From: Mucilaginibacter lappiensis
Lineage (GTDB): Bacteria; Bacteroidota; Bacteroidia; Sphingobacteriales; Sphingobacteriaceae
Length of the DNA: 64,000 bases
Assembly (NCBI RefSeq): GCF_900155965.1
Contig: NZ_FTMG01000003.1
Location: 248,001 to 312,000, forward strand
Direction of reading: 5' to 3'
In this document: positions 44,701 to 51,171 of the stretch, piece after piece
Layout of the letters: each line of letters begins with the position of its first letter
How positions within the stretch are numbered: position 1 is the first letter of the stretch
Notes under the pieces: generated by a model
Seen by the model: the letters and a program-made list of their open reading frames with translations, nothing else
Database searches by the model: none
What the model was told of the DNA's origin: nothing
Position numbers and translations under genes: made by a program

Positions 44701-45195
44701 GATACCTGTGATTGCCCCTATGTTTGTTCCTTTTATTTTCACATTAACGCCCGGCAACGGCTGATTTTGGGAATCCTTTACCTGGCCAGTTATGGTTATG
44801 GGCGCTTGCGCCGGACTAACCATAATAACCGCCTCTTTTTTGTTGACAATGATGGTTTTATTGTCAATGGTATAGGTTAATGGTTCATTTTTAAAGCACT
44901 GTTGAAGTGCCTCTTCTAACGAGACATCCTTTAAGGATAAAGTAACGGGCCTGGCTCCTTTAATATCATGATATTTGTAAAAGAAATAGTACCCGCTTTG
45001 CTTTTCAATAGCCTTAAATACCTTTTCAATTGCCGTATTGCTGATACTTAGCGTAATGGTTTGCGAGAAGCTTTTGGCGCTAAGCTGCAAGCAGCCGATA
45101 ATAACTAATAAGACCGTTAACTTCATGGTCAAAAACAGTTTTGAGGTTGATGTACGGGGCACGTAAAATACTTTACCCCTAAAGTTTAATTGCAT
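41791..45195 (-). CDS. SusC/RagA-family TonB-dependent transporter with STN signalling domain
   Basis: 1,134 residues. After a long N-terminal leader with a signal helix (about 24-45) comes an STN (secretin/TonB short N-terminal) domain (about 50-120, KVFKAIEKQSGYYFFYKYHD), then a carboxypeptidase-regulatory-like domain, the linker NEVVVVGYGNQERK, a plug with VLKDAASTAIYGSRGANG and the barrel. The STN domain is the partner of FecR-type anti-sigma factors, and exactly such a gene lies just upstream at 45380-46528. It is therefore a transducer as well as an importer for the SusD-linked glycan (inference from family knowledge). Confidence 0.95.
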   Translation of the reverse strand: MQLNFRGKVFYVPRTSTSKLFLTMKLTVLLVIIGCLQLSAKSFSQTITLSISNTAIEKVFKAIEKQSGYYFFYKYHDIKGARPVTLSLKDVSLEEALQQCFKNEPLTYTIDNKTIIVNKKEAVIMVSPAQAPITITGQVKDSQNQPLPGVNVKIKGTNIGAITGIDGKFSLQADDNAVLEFTFVGFRTKEEPVNKRTSIDVILEEDKTQLNEVVVVGYGNQERKDVTGAVGTVKMSNIKEIKAASVDLKLAGQLAGVTVNQVTGTPGGGVSINIRGAGSVGAGDDPLYVIDGFPISPGFDQYSNPLSTINPDDIENISVLKDAASTAIYGSRGANGVILITTKRAKKGESSVTVNTSTGIQTILPKTKLKMMTASQFAQWRTEAIQDANKINGTNDPIPDAYKNPASLGKGTDWFDAVTRVAPMQNYDVTIANGTDKVRSLFSLGYFDQEGTVLNTGFKRYSLKGNMDAEVAKNVTVGLSIAPTYSLRNLQETDGHFLSGVLSQAYLESPLVPVKQPDGSYTNVVGSPGTFQNANPVSELVNTTNKRNEFRVLANTYAEWQIIPGLTARSTFGVDYQTKSQDYFRPSFLGGFNNHNIDGTQAKAIGSVTSVNSLNWLNENSVNYKKTWGNHTLTVFGDYSIQQETDQNRFTFGTGYPDDVVKSIGAATIITAPKDANNDQDWRLLSLIARVNYAYKDKYLLSGSIRRDGSSRFAPGHRWGTFPSVSGGWRISDESFFPKIPAIEQVKFTASYGLAGNNNVGNYDYIGSIDQTNYTFGGGLAPGQSITTLGNADLGWETTRQLDIGMDLSLLKGRIYLIAEYYNRYTQRMLQYIPVPIVSGYGYALSNVGNVRNRGWEFTLTTKNIVGSGFNWSTDMNISFNRNKVLSLGPTQQIYDAPANDNPTNITKVGLPLGQFYGYIFQGIFQNQAELDKYPHFDGEQVGNIRYKDVNGDGVIDGKDQTTIGNPWPKFTFGFNNHLSYKRFDMNIISAGSVGGHVFDVYKQFTTNLDGVFNVEQSVIQRWRSASQPGAGLLPTTVSNTNLARDYYPSYWVESNSYLMVKNIDFGYNFKTKFSKNFRVYFSAQNTILITGYRGGNPEVGIDGQEGNRSLSPNVNFTGYPVSAVYTVGCNVTF

Positions 45196-45379
45196 AACTT
45201 CGTCGTGTTTGGGTTAATGTGTCTGTTAATGAAACTCAGTAAACTTGATCCAATCTTTTACGCCGGGAGTGTTGCCGCACTTCCGGTTTTTTTATGAATG
45301 ATCAAGATGGGGAGACTGTTATTGGCTGGGTTGGTGGTTGATCATCATATTATTTTATTGCTGTTTAAAATTTGGTTAA

Positions 45380-46528
45380 TTATGGGGTTACTGTTATTTT
45401 TTTATTCTCTACCTTAAAATGCACGTGGTTAAGCTGCAGTATATGCAGCACCTGCGATAGCTTTACATTACGTTCAATTTTACCTACAAACTCATCATTG
45501 GGTATTTTACCTTCATATACTACTTCAACATCATACCAGCGACTTATCTGTTTCATGATATCATAGATGCTTGCCCGTTTAAACTCAAAAAAGCCATTTT
45601 TCCAGGCAATCGTCTGCGCTACATCAACTTCTGCTATCTGTATGTTATCCCCTTTTACTATACCCTGCTGCCCGGGCTTAAGCAAGCTATTCGAGTTGCC
45701 GTCATGGAGTTGAACAGCTCCCTCCAGCAGGGTTGTTTTTATAGCGGGTTCGTCCTGATAGGCCATTATGTTAAAATGAGTCCCTAAAACCTTCACCTGC
45801 ATATGACCAACCTTAACGGTAAAGGGACGGGAAGTACTTTTTGCAACTTCAAAATAAGCCTCACCCATGAGCTCCACATTACGGTTATTGCCTGCAAAAG
45901 CGGTAGGAAATTTTAATGACGATGCCGCGTTTAACCATACTTTGGTACCATCGGGAAGAATTACCTGGTATTGGCCTCCCCGCGGAGTGCTGATGGTATT
46001 CCAGGAGAGGGGTTCATTTTCTGTTTGCCCATCACCTTTATCCGCGGTGTACTGGAGTTGCCCGTCTCTGGTTTTTTGAATACTGATATATCCTTTTCTG
46101 GCCAGGGTTCCAATCTTAGCAGAGTCGAGCACCAGTTTGGTTCCATTTTCGAGTGTAAGTATGGCTTTGTTATTCCCGGGCTCGGCATCATGTTTAGCTA
46201 GCCGGGAATCTTCTGCCTGGAGTGTTTGTTTATGCGCATAGTAATATGCTCCAACCCCAATAAAAATTAATATGATGGCTACAGCAGCTACCTTACGGAA
46301 TGTAAGAAAATGTCGAACTTTTGCTTTTTGCTGTTCACGTACGGCCTGTTGTAAACGGTTCAGCATTTTGTTTTCGAGCTGCTCTTTTACACCCAGCATC
46401 GATTCATCCCATTGATTTTGATTGGGTTGAAAACTTTCGAAAAGATTCAGCAATAACTGTTCTTCTTCGGCAGAGGCTTGTCCGTTCAGGTACTTATCAA
46501 TCAATTGTAGTAATTCCTGTTGCTGCAC
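45380..46528 (-). CDS. FecR-family anti-sigma factor
   Basis: 382 residues: an N-terminal cytoplasmic anti-sigma region (about 1-80), one membrane helix (AAVAIILIFIGVGAYYYA, about 86-103), a periplasmic FecR domain (STPRGGQYQVILPDGTKVWLNAASSLKFP and GEAYFEVAKSTSRPFTVKV) and a C-terminal DUF4974 domain with ISRWYDVEVVYEGKIP. It should hold the ECF sigma factor (47275-47853) inactive until the STN domain of the SusC signals across the envelope. Unusually, a gene on the other strand lies between it and the sigma factor. Confidence 0.94.
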   Translation of the reverse strand: MQQQELLQLIDKYLNGQASAEEEQLLLNLFESFQPNQNQWDESMLGVKEQLENKMLNRLQQAVREQQKAKVRHFLTFRKVAAVAIILIFIGVGAYYYAHKQTLQAEDSRLAKHDAEPGNNKAILTLENGTKLVLDSAKIGTLARKGYISIQKTRDGQLQYTADKGDGQTENEPLSWNTISTPRGGQYQVILPDGTKVWLNAASSLKFPTAFAGNNRNVELMGEAYFEVAKSTSRPFTVKVGHMQVKVLGTHFNIMAYQDEPAIKTTLLEGAVQLHDGNSNSLLKPGQQGIVKGDNIQIAEVDVAQTIAWKNGFFEFKRASIYDIMKQISRWYDVEVVYEGKIPNDEFVGKIERNVKLSQVLHILQLNHVHFKVENKKITVTP

Positions 46529-46752
46529 GCGGATTTGGTTTTTAAGGGAGAGTGTAAAAAGCGATACATCCCCTACTCCATCAGTAAAAAAATTTCACCG
46601 GTTAATTGGCGGTTAAATAATATTAATAAATTGAAGAAATGCGTGTATTATACTGAATAATAGCTATATGGTGTAAGTTATTTCTCGAAATCGTAAACCT
46701 GTGGTGGTATTTTTCCCGTATCTGTGGTACACATCTATCTAAACTTCCTTTT

Positions 46753-47265
46753 ATGGTACGCAGGTTCATTAATTTTGCAATAGCCACAGAAAGTTCTCTG
46801 GTTAAATGGAAAGTAAAAAACGGCCTTAGCATATTGCGGGTTTCTTTAGGCATCGTTTTTATCTGGTTTGGGGCCATCAAGTTTTTCCACGGGCTAAGCG
46901 CGGCCGAGGTAATTGCCGGGAAAACCATTTATAAATTAACCTTTGGACTTGTAAAACCCATTGTAGCGCTACCTATATTGGCCTGTTGGGAGTGCACCAT
47001 AGGTTTAGGGTTGATATTTAAACGATGGCTCAGCTTTACTTTATTACTGCTCTATTTTCAAATGGCTGGAACTATGCTGCCTCTGTTCTTTTTTCCGCAT
47101 GATACCTGGACAGCCAATATTTTTGTACCTACTTTACTAGGGCAGTACATCATCAAGAACCTGGTACTGTTATCGGCGGGTGTAGTTATTGGTGCAACGG
47201 TGCAAGGTGCCTGCTTAATGGAGAAAGATGAATTGATTAAAACCCCGGAAAGCCTGATCTGTTAG
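46753..47265 (+). CDS. DoxX-like membrane protein, reversed between sigma and anti-sigma genes
   Basis: 170 residues with four membrane helices: ILRVSLGIVFIWFGAIKFFHG, PIVALPILACWECTIGLGLIF, LSFTLLLLYFQMAGTMLPLFF and IIKNLVLLSAGVVIGATVQ. The IKFFHGL..AEV pattern is like the DoxX/DoxD group, whose roles include thiol or quinone redox work. The start ATG at 46753 gives a 25-residue hydrophilic lead before the first helix. A TAATTTTG box at 46770-46777 lies inside the frame, so a later, non-ATG start cannot be excluded. It is convergent with the sigma gene (9-base gap) and divergent from the FecR gene. Confidence 0.75.
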   Translation: MVRRFINFAIATESSLVKWKVKNGLSILRVSLGIVFIWFGAIKFFHGLSAAEVIAGKTIYKLTFGLVKPIVALPILACWECTIGLGLIFKRWLSFTLLLLYFQMAGTMLPLFFFPHDTWTANIFVPTLLGQYIIKNLVLLSAGVVIGATVQGACLMEKDELIKTPESLIC

Positions 47266-47274
47266 GTCACACCC

Positions 47275-47853
47275 CTATTTTTTAATAAAAAAATACAATA
47301 ACAGTGGCAATATGCCTCCCATGGAAGTGCGCAGATACCGTAATGCCTTAGTGAGGTGATTTTCGACGGTTTTGGTAGATATATTTAGTTGCGATGCTAT
47401 TTCTTTGTGGCTTAAGCAATCTTCACGACTTAGCTTGTATACTTCCCTGCATTTTTCGGGAAGGTTATTTACGATAGCGCTTACCCTGGTGCTCAACTCT
47501 TTATACTCCATGCTGTCATAAGCATCGGGACTACGGATATAGCTTAAAGCCTCATCAAAAATATCCGCCCGAATTGGCCCCTTGCGTATCTGCCGGTAAA
47601 CCTCGTAACGAATACAGGCATACAGATAAGCTCTAAGCGAAAACATGATCTGCAATTGATGGCGGTTATTCCAAAGCTTGATAAACAGTTCCTGGATAAT
47701 ATCCTCACAGGCATGACTATCTTTTAAAACATGATAGGCCGAAGTGTATAATAGCTCCCAATATCTTTTATAAATAAGTGCTAATGCAGTTTCGTCATCC
47801 AGTTTCAGACGATCTATCAGCTGTATATCGCTTAAAGCTATTTTGGCAGGCAT
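47275..47853 (-). CDS. ECF RNA polymerase sigma factor (FecI-like)
   Basis: 192 residues. Region 2 includes LIYKRYWELLYTSAYHVL and CEDIIQELFIKLWNNR, and region 4 has LPEKCREVYKLSREDCLSHKEIASQLNISTKTVENHL, with a helix-turn-helix. This is the Bacteroidota ECF type that works with FecR anti-sigma factors and SusC transducers to switch on a polysaccharide locus. A hydrophobic end (GGILPLLLYFFIKK) extends beyond region 4, as in many family members. It lies ahead of FecR, SusC and SusD in the direction of transcription, but separated from them by a gene on the opposite strand. Confidence 0.95.
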   Translation of the reverse strand: MPAKIALSDIQLIDRLKLDDETALALIYKRYWELLYTSAYHVLKDSHACEDIIQELFIKLWNNRHQLQIMFSLRAYLYACIRYEVYRQIRKGPIRADIFDEALSYIRSPDAYDSMEYKELSTRVSAIVNNLPEKCREVYKLSREDCLSHKEIASQLNISTKTVENHLTKALRYLRTSMGGILPLLLYFFIKK

Positions 47854-48042
47854 ATTTATAACAAGGGCTAAAAGTTAAACCATAAGCTAAATTGAGTTTA
47901 CATTAACTGAATATACATTTAAATAACTCCACCACAAAATCCACCTGTAGCACAATCAGTTACATTTTCAACAAATTTTATCCGGATTGGTTGCGTTAAA
48001 TTAAAATGAATTTAAAATTCAGTTAAATAACTATCCAAAACA

Positions 48043-48070
48043 AAAGGGGCCGCTTTTCAGCGGCCCCTTT
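48043..48070 (-). terminator. Strong intrinsic terminator after the esterase gene
   Basis: AAAGGGGCCGCT (48043-48054) and AGCGGCCCCTTT (48059-48070) pair perfectly over 12 bp with a four-base loop. The stem is flanked by A and T runs on both sides. It lies 20 bases beyond the stop of the esterase gene and can end transcription on either strand. Confidence 0.85.
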
Positions 48071-48090
48071 GTTACTTATTGGAGATATAT

Positions 48091-48711
48091 TTATGATAAA
48101 ATGCCGTTGGCCAAAGCCAGTTCTTCGGCAGTTACCGTGTGCTGCCGACCCTTATATATTTTCAGGGTAACGTTGGCGTTGAGCTTTTTTATCAGACTCA
48201 CGGTTTCGTTTACGCGGCTCACGGGCACATGCGGATCAGGATCGCCGGTGGTAATGAGTATCGGTGTTTGATTAAAATCGCCCTGGTAATTTTCGTTCAT
48301 CAGCTTTTCACCAATTAATCCCCCGGTAAAAGCTATCACACCTCCATACCTGCCGGCATTACGGGTCACATACTCAAGCGTTAAACAGGCTCCCTGGGAA
48401 AAACCGAGGAAATAGATGTTCTCCTGCAAGATGCCCTGCTGTTTTATATCCTCTACCAAACTACCGATCATCTCCAGTGCCGAATCCAAAGCAGGCTGGT
48501 TATTACTAACCGGTGCCATAAAGCTATAGGGGTACCAGCTATGTTCTGTAGCCTGTGGTGCAAAAATGGCATAATCATCCAACTGCAGGTGATCTTTCAA
48601 AGTAAGGATACTTACTGCCGATGCTCCGCGACCATGCAGCATGATCATAGCTTTTTTAGCCTGATCTGCGGGAACTCCCGCTGTAACTATCTGTTTACGA
48701 TGTGTGTACAT
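48091..48711 (-). CDS. mhqD: Alpha/beta hydrolase, MhqD/carboxylesterase-like
   Basis: 206 residues, cytoplasmic, of the phospholipase/carboxylesterase family. It shows MIMLHGRGASA for the oxyanion hole, the nucleophile elbow GFSQG with Ser, an acid in TTGDPDPHVPV and the catalytic His in GRQHTV. In Bacillus, mhqD is next to the ring-cleaving dioxygenase gene mhqO and both are induced by quinones and catechols. Here the dioxygenase gene ends 4 bases before this start, giving the same pair. The gene name is by analogy; substrate is not known. Confidence 0.82.
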   Translation of the reverse strand: MYTHRKQIVTAGVPADQAKKAMIMLHGRGASAVSILTLKDHLQLDDYAIFAPQATEHSWYPYSFMAPVSNNQPALDSALEMIGSLVEDIKQQGILQENIYFLGFSQGACLTLEYVTRNAGRYGGVIAFTGGLIGEKLMNENYQGDFNQTPILITTGDPDPHVPVSRVNETVSLIKKLNANVTLKIYKGRQHTVTAEELALANGILS

Positions 48712-48715
48712 GACG

Positions 48716-49651
48716 TTATATTAATGAAGGTAACGATTTTTCAAGATCCTCGCGTATATTCTCATATTGTGCAGGCAATTTTAAACCGCTGCCCAATTGC
48801 TCAACCGGCTCATCAACAGAAAAACCCGGGTTATCAGTAGCCAGTTCAAACAATACACCACCTGGTTCGCGGAAATACAAGGAGTAAAAGTAATTCCTGT
48901 CTATCTTATCGGTGATATGTAAACCAAGCGCGGCTATCTTTTCGCGGTATTGCATCAATATCTCCTCGTTTTTAACCCGGAACGCTACGTGGTGTACCGA
49001 ACCTCCGGCTACATGGCCAGCAACCTCACCCGCCACTTCAACCAGGTCAACTATGGCCGCGTTATCAACCGCATCAGTTACAAAACGGAAACGGTTTACA
49101 TGCTGTTCCAGTAATTTATAGCCAAACACATCGGTTAGTATTTTAGCGGTAGCATCTATCTTATTGGTAGTTATAGTGATGTTGTGGAAACCACGGGTAG
49201 CATTTTCTGCTTTAACCTCTGTAGTTTCCCAGGGGAGTCTTTTATCGGCACCCTTGGGTACTATCAGTTCCAGCTTTAAGCCATCGGGATCCAATAAAGT
49301 AAGATATTGCTCGCCAAATTTTTCGGCCGGTTTGTTATACAGCACATTATTGGCTTCCAATCTTTTTAACCAAAAATCCAAACTCCCTTCGGGTACGCTG
49401 TAGCCAATTTCGGTAGCCTGACGTGCACCTCTTCTACCGGCTGTAATACCTTCCCATGGAAAAAACGTAAGGATAGTGCCAGGTGTACCAAATTTATCGC
49501 CATAATACAGGTGATAAGTTTGCGGATCATCAAAATTCACTGTTTTTTTAACCAGCCTTAAACCTAAAACACGGGTATAAAAATCATAGTTCTTTTTGGC
49601 GTTACCTGCAATAGCAGTAATGTGGTGGATGCCGTTTATTGTATTTTCCAT
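48716..49651 (-). CDS. mhqO: Ring-cleaving dioxygenase, MhqO-like
   Basis: 311 residues from the ATG at 49651 (MENTINGIHHITA), after a likely ribosome site AAAGGACAACA. A farther ATG at 49702 would overlap the operator region and is rejected. Two vicinal-oxygen-chelate (glyoxalase-fold) halves are visible: GIHHITAIAGNAKKNYDFY with LDPDGLKLELI, and GFHNITITT with VHHVAFRV and PGGVLFELATDNPGF, including the metal-binding His and Glu. MhqO/CatE-like enzymes open aromatic rings of quinone-derived compounds. The pair is transcribed together from the promoter at 49700-49707. Confidence 0.85.
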   Translation of the reverse strand: MENTINGIHHITAIAGNAKKNYDFYTRVLGLRLVKKTVNFDDPQTYHLYYGDKFGTPGTILTFFPWEGITAGRRGARQATEIGYSVPEGSLDFWLKRLEANNVLYNKPAEKFGEQYLTLLDPDGLKLELIVPKGADKRLPWETTEVKAENATRGFHNITITTNKIDATAKILTDVFGYKLLEQHVNRFRFVTDAVDNAAIVDLVEVAGEVAGHVAGGSVHHVAFRVKNEEILMQYREKIAALGLHITDKIDRNYFYSLYFREPGGVLFELATDNPGFSVDEPVEQLGSGLKLPAQYENIREDLEKSLPSLI

Positions 49652-49699
49652 TGTTGTCCTTTCGTGATCAAAAATTAATAATTGTTTTAATTGATGATT

Positions 49700-49707
49700 C
49701 AAAGTTA
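49700..49707 (-). promoter_or_regulatory. Candidate -7 box of the mhqO-mhqD operon
   Basis: On the minus strand the sequence is TAACTTTG, an exact TAnnTTTG match, 48 bases upstream of the chosen start. The adjacent upstream stretch is occupied by the palindrome at 49710-49729. Confidence 0.6.
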
Positions 49708-49709
49708 CC

Positions 49710-49729
49710 GTGTAAAACAGGGTTTACAC
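49710..49729. promoter_or_regulatory. Palindromic operator candidate GTGTAAA-N6-TTTACAC
   Basis: GTGTAAA and TTTACAC are perfect 7-bp inverted halves around ACAGGG, lying directly upstream of the -7 box, between -33 and -7. This is where a repressor would block RNA polymerase. By analogy with Bacillus, the operon could be controlled by a redox-sensing MarR, TetR or HxlR-type repressor. No such gene is in the window. Confidence 0.55.
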
Positions 49730-49753
49730 TTGATGTAGGATAAGAAATAAAAG

Positions 49754-49900
49754 GGGGGAGTTGGAACAAGGATTTTTCTTGGGAGTAAGGATTAGGGGAA
49801 CAAAGAGCAAAAATTGTATTCAAACTAATTTGGATATATATTCAGGCCCTTTAACGTTATGTCTTTGTTCCCAAAATCTTTGCTCTTTACTCCAAAAGTC
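49754..49900. repeat. Low-complexity repeat of AACAAAGAGCAAA / TTTGCTCTTTGTTCC words
   Basis: The words GGAACAAGG, TTGGGAGTAAGG and GGAACAAAGAGCAAAAA on the left are mirrored by TTGTTCCCAAAATCTTTGCTCTTTACTCC on the right. The gap separates the mhqO gene from the ynfA-like gene. Similar words recur at 51060-51170 and 41757-41790. Confidence 0.75.
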
Positions 49901-50238
49901 TACACCGCGTTCCTGGGCATGTAGAAGATAATAATACAGGCTCCGATCAAGGCCATAGCAGCGCCAATGATGTCATATTTATCCGGGCGGAAACCATCAA
50001 CTTTCCAGGCCCATAGCAAGGCCAATACGATAAATATACCACCGTAGGTAGCGTATACCCTGCCAAAGTTGGCGGTTTGCCAGGTGGCTACAACACCGTA
50101 AAGGGCTAGGATTACACCACCCAATAAGCCATACCACAGCGGTTTGCCTTCTTTTAGCCATTGCCAAACCAGGTAACCGCCGCCTATTTCAAACAGCCCG
50201 GCCAGTATAAAAATAAGTAATGATCTGATGACGGCCAT
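49900..50238 (-). CDS. YnfA family (UPF0060) small membrane protein
   Basis: 112 residues with four predicted helices, of the small YnfA/UPF0060 family. The conserved start LLIFILAGLFEIGGGYLVWQWLKEGK and AATWQTANFGRVYATYGGIFIVLALLWAW match well. It resembles a small multidrug-transporter fold, but its substrate is not established. It begins immediately after the FHA gene (no gap: stop base 50239, start 50238). It is probably at the end of the operon by position rather than by function. Confidence 0.93.
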   Translation of the reverse strand: MAVIRSLLIFILAGLFEIGGGYLVWQWLKEGKPLWYGLLGGVILALYGVVATWQTANFGRVYATYGGIFIVLALLWAWKVDGFRPDKYDIIGAAMALIGACIIIFYMPRNAV

Positions 50239-51033
50239 TTATCCCTCTGCCTTTGTACTAAATAAGAATACCGCCGATTCACCCAGGATCACCTGGTCGC
50301 CTTCATTCATGGGATGGCCGATCTGCGTGGAGTTCAGCTTGATCATTTTACCATCTGCGGCAATGTGGATCTTGGTTTTGTTACGTGGAGGCACACCGCC
50401 TTCATCGGCAAATATCATAAAGCACTCCGAGTCTTTATTCCACTCAATATGAGCATGCTGGCGGCTAATGAATTTATTGCTCTCATCCTTACTGTCTGCC
50501 GGAAAAACCAGTTTGTTTAACCTGTATGATCCGTTATCCGTAACCGCTTTTTTATCGCGCCCGATGTTTATTTTATCGTCGGTAGCTTTGATCATGTATT
50601 CTCCCTGCTCAGCCTCTCCGTTCAATATCCGGATATAAGCCACTGCCGATGAAGCATTATGCATTACCTGCCGACGGGTGTGCATCAGGAAAGCAGCATC
50701 CAGATCAGGGATCGGGGATGCTTCCAATGGAAGCTCATCAACAAAATCTACTTCAATTGTCCAATCAGACGGCAAATCAAGTGCATAATCGTCGGCTATT
50801 TTTTGTACTTCGTTCCTGAACTTTTCTTTATCGTGCACATAAACAGCCCCCTCATACAGGTGCTTATCTTCAGGACTGGCCGCTATATAAAGCAACAGTT
50901 CCTTGATATGACCACCCTCGCCGCCTTCTATTTTTTGCAATGCTTCTTTGATAAAACGCAAAAGGGCATCGCGTAGACTTTTCACATCCCAATCGCGTTT
51001 TTCGCCCTTATTTTTGAATAATTTAAATGCCAT
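50239..51033 (-). CDS. FHA-domain protein
   Basis: 264 residues, cytoplasmic. An N-terminal helical region of about 130 residues is followed by a forkhead-associated domain (about 150-260) with INIGRDKK and the phosphothreonine-binding core ISRQHAHIEW. FHA domains bind phosphothreonine on partner proteins, so this is the expected adaptor of the Ser/Thr kinase at 57964-59403. It lies 138 bases after the SEDS/PBP fusion, across the repeat at 51060-51170, and directly before ynfA. The N-terminal region is of unknown function and shares no clear motif with the other cluster protein at 56922-57884. Confidence 0.9.
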   Translation of the reverse strand: MAFKLFKNKGEKRDWDVKSLRDALLRFIKEALQKIEGGEGGHIKELLLYIAASPEDKHLYEGAVYVHDKEKFRNEVQKIADDYALDLPSDWTIEVDFVDELPLEASPIPDLDAAFLMHTRRQVMHNASSAVAYIRILNGEAEQGEYMIKATDDKINIGRDKKAVTDNGSYRLNKLVFPADSKDESNKFISRQHAHIEWNKDSECFMIFADEGGVPPRNKTKIHIAADGKMIKLNSTQIGHPMNEGDQVILGESAVFLFSTKAEG

Positions 51034-51059
51034 TTGTTAAATTTTAACCTCTAAAAGAG

Positions 51060-51170
51060 AAACTCTAAATTCTAAGAAACTGTTTTCATATATCCTTGCT
51101 CCTTACTCTCCAAATCCTTGTCCCTTAGTCCAAAAGTCCTTTATCTGAAAATCCAAAAATCTTTGCTCCC
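51060..51170. repeat. Low-complexity repeat of CCTTGCTCCTTACTCTCC words
   Basis: Units such as CCTTGCTCCTTACTCTCCAA, CCTTGTCCCTTAGTCCAA and TCTTTGCTCCC follow one another as degenerate direct repeats. It lies between the SEDS/PBP and FHA genes. A related class is at 49754-49900. Confidence 0.7.
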
Positions 51171-51171
51171 T

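Noticed and set aside
50228..50976. Plus-strand open frames across the FHA gene
   Set aside because: They are antisense to a clear FHA protein with the SRQHAH motif and show no ribosome site or family motif.
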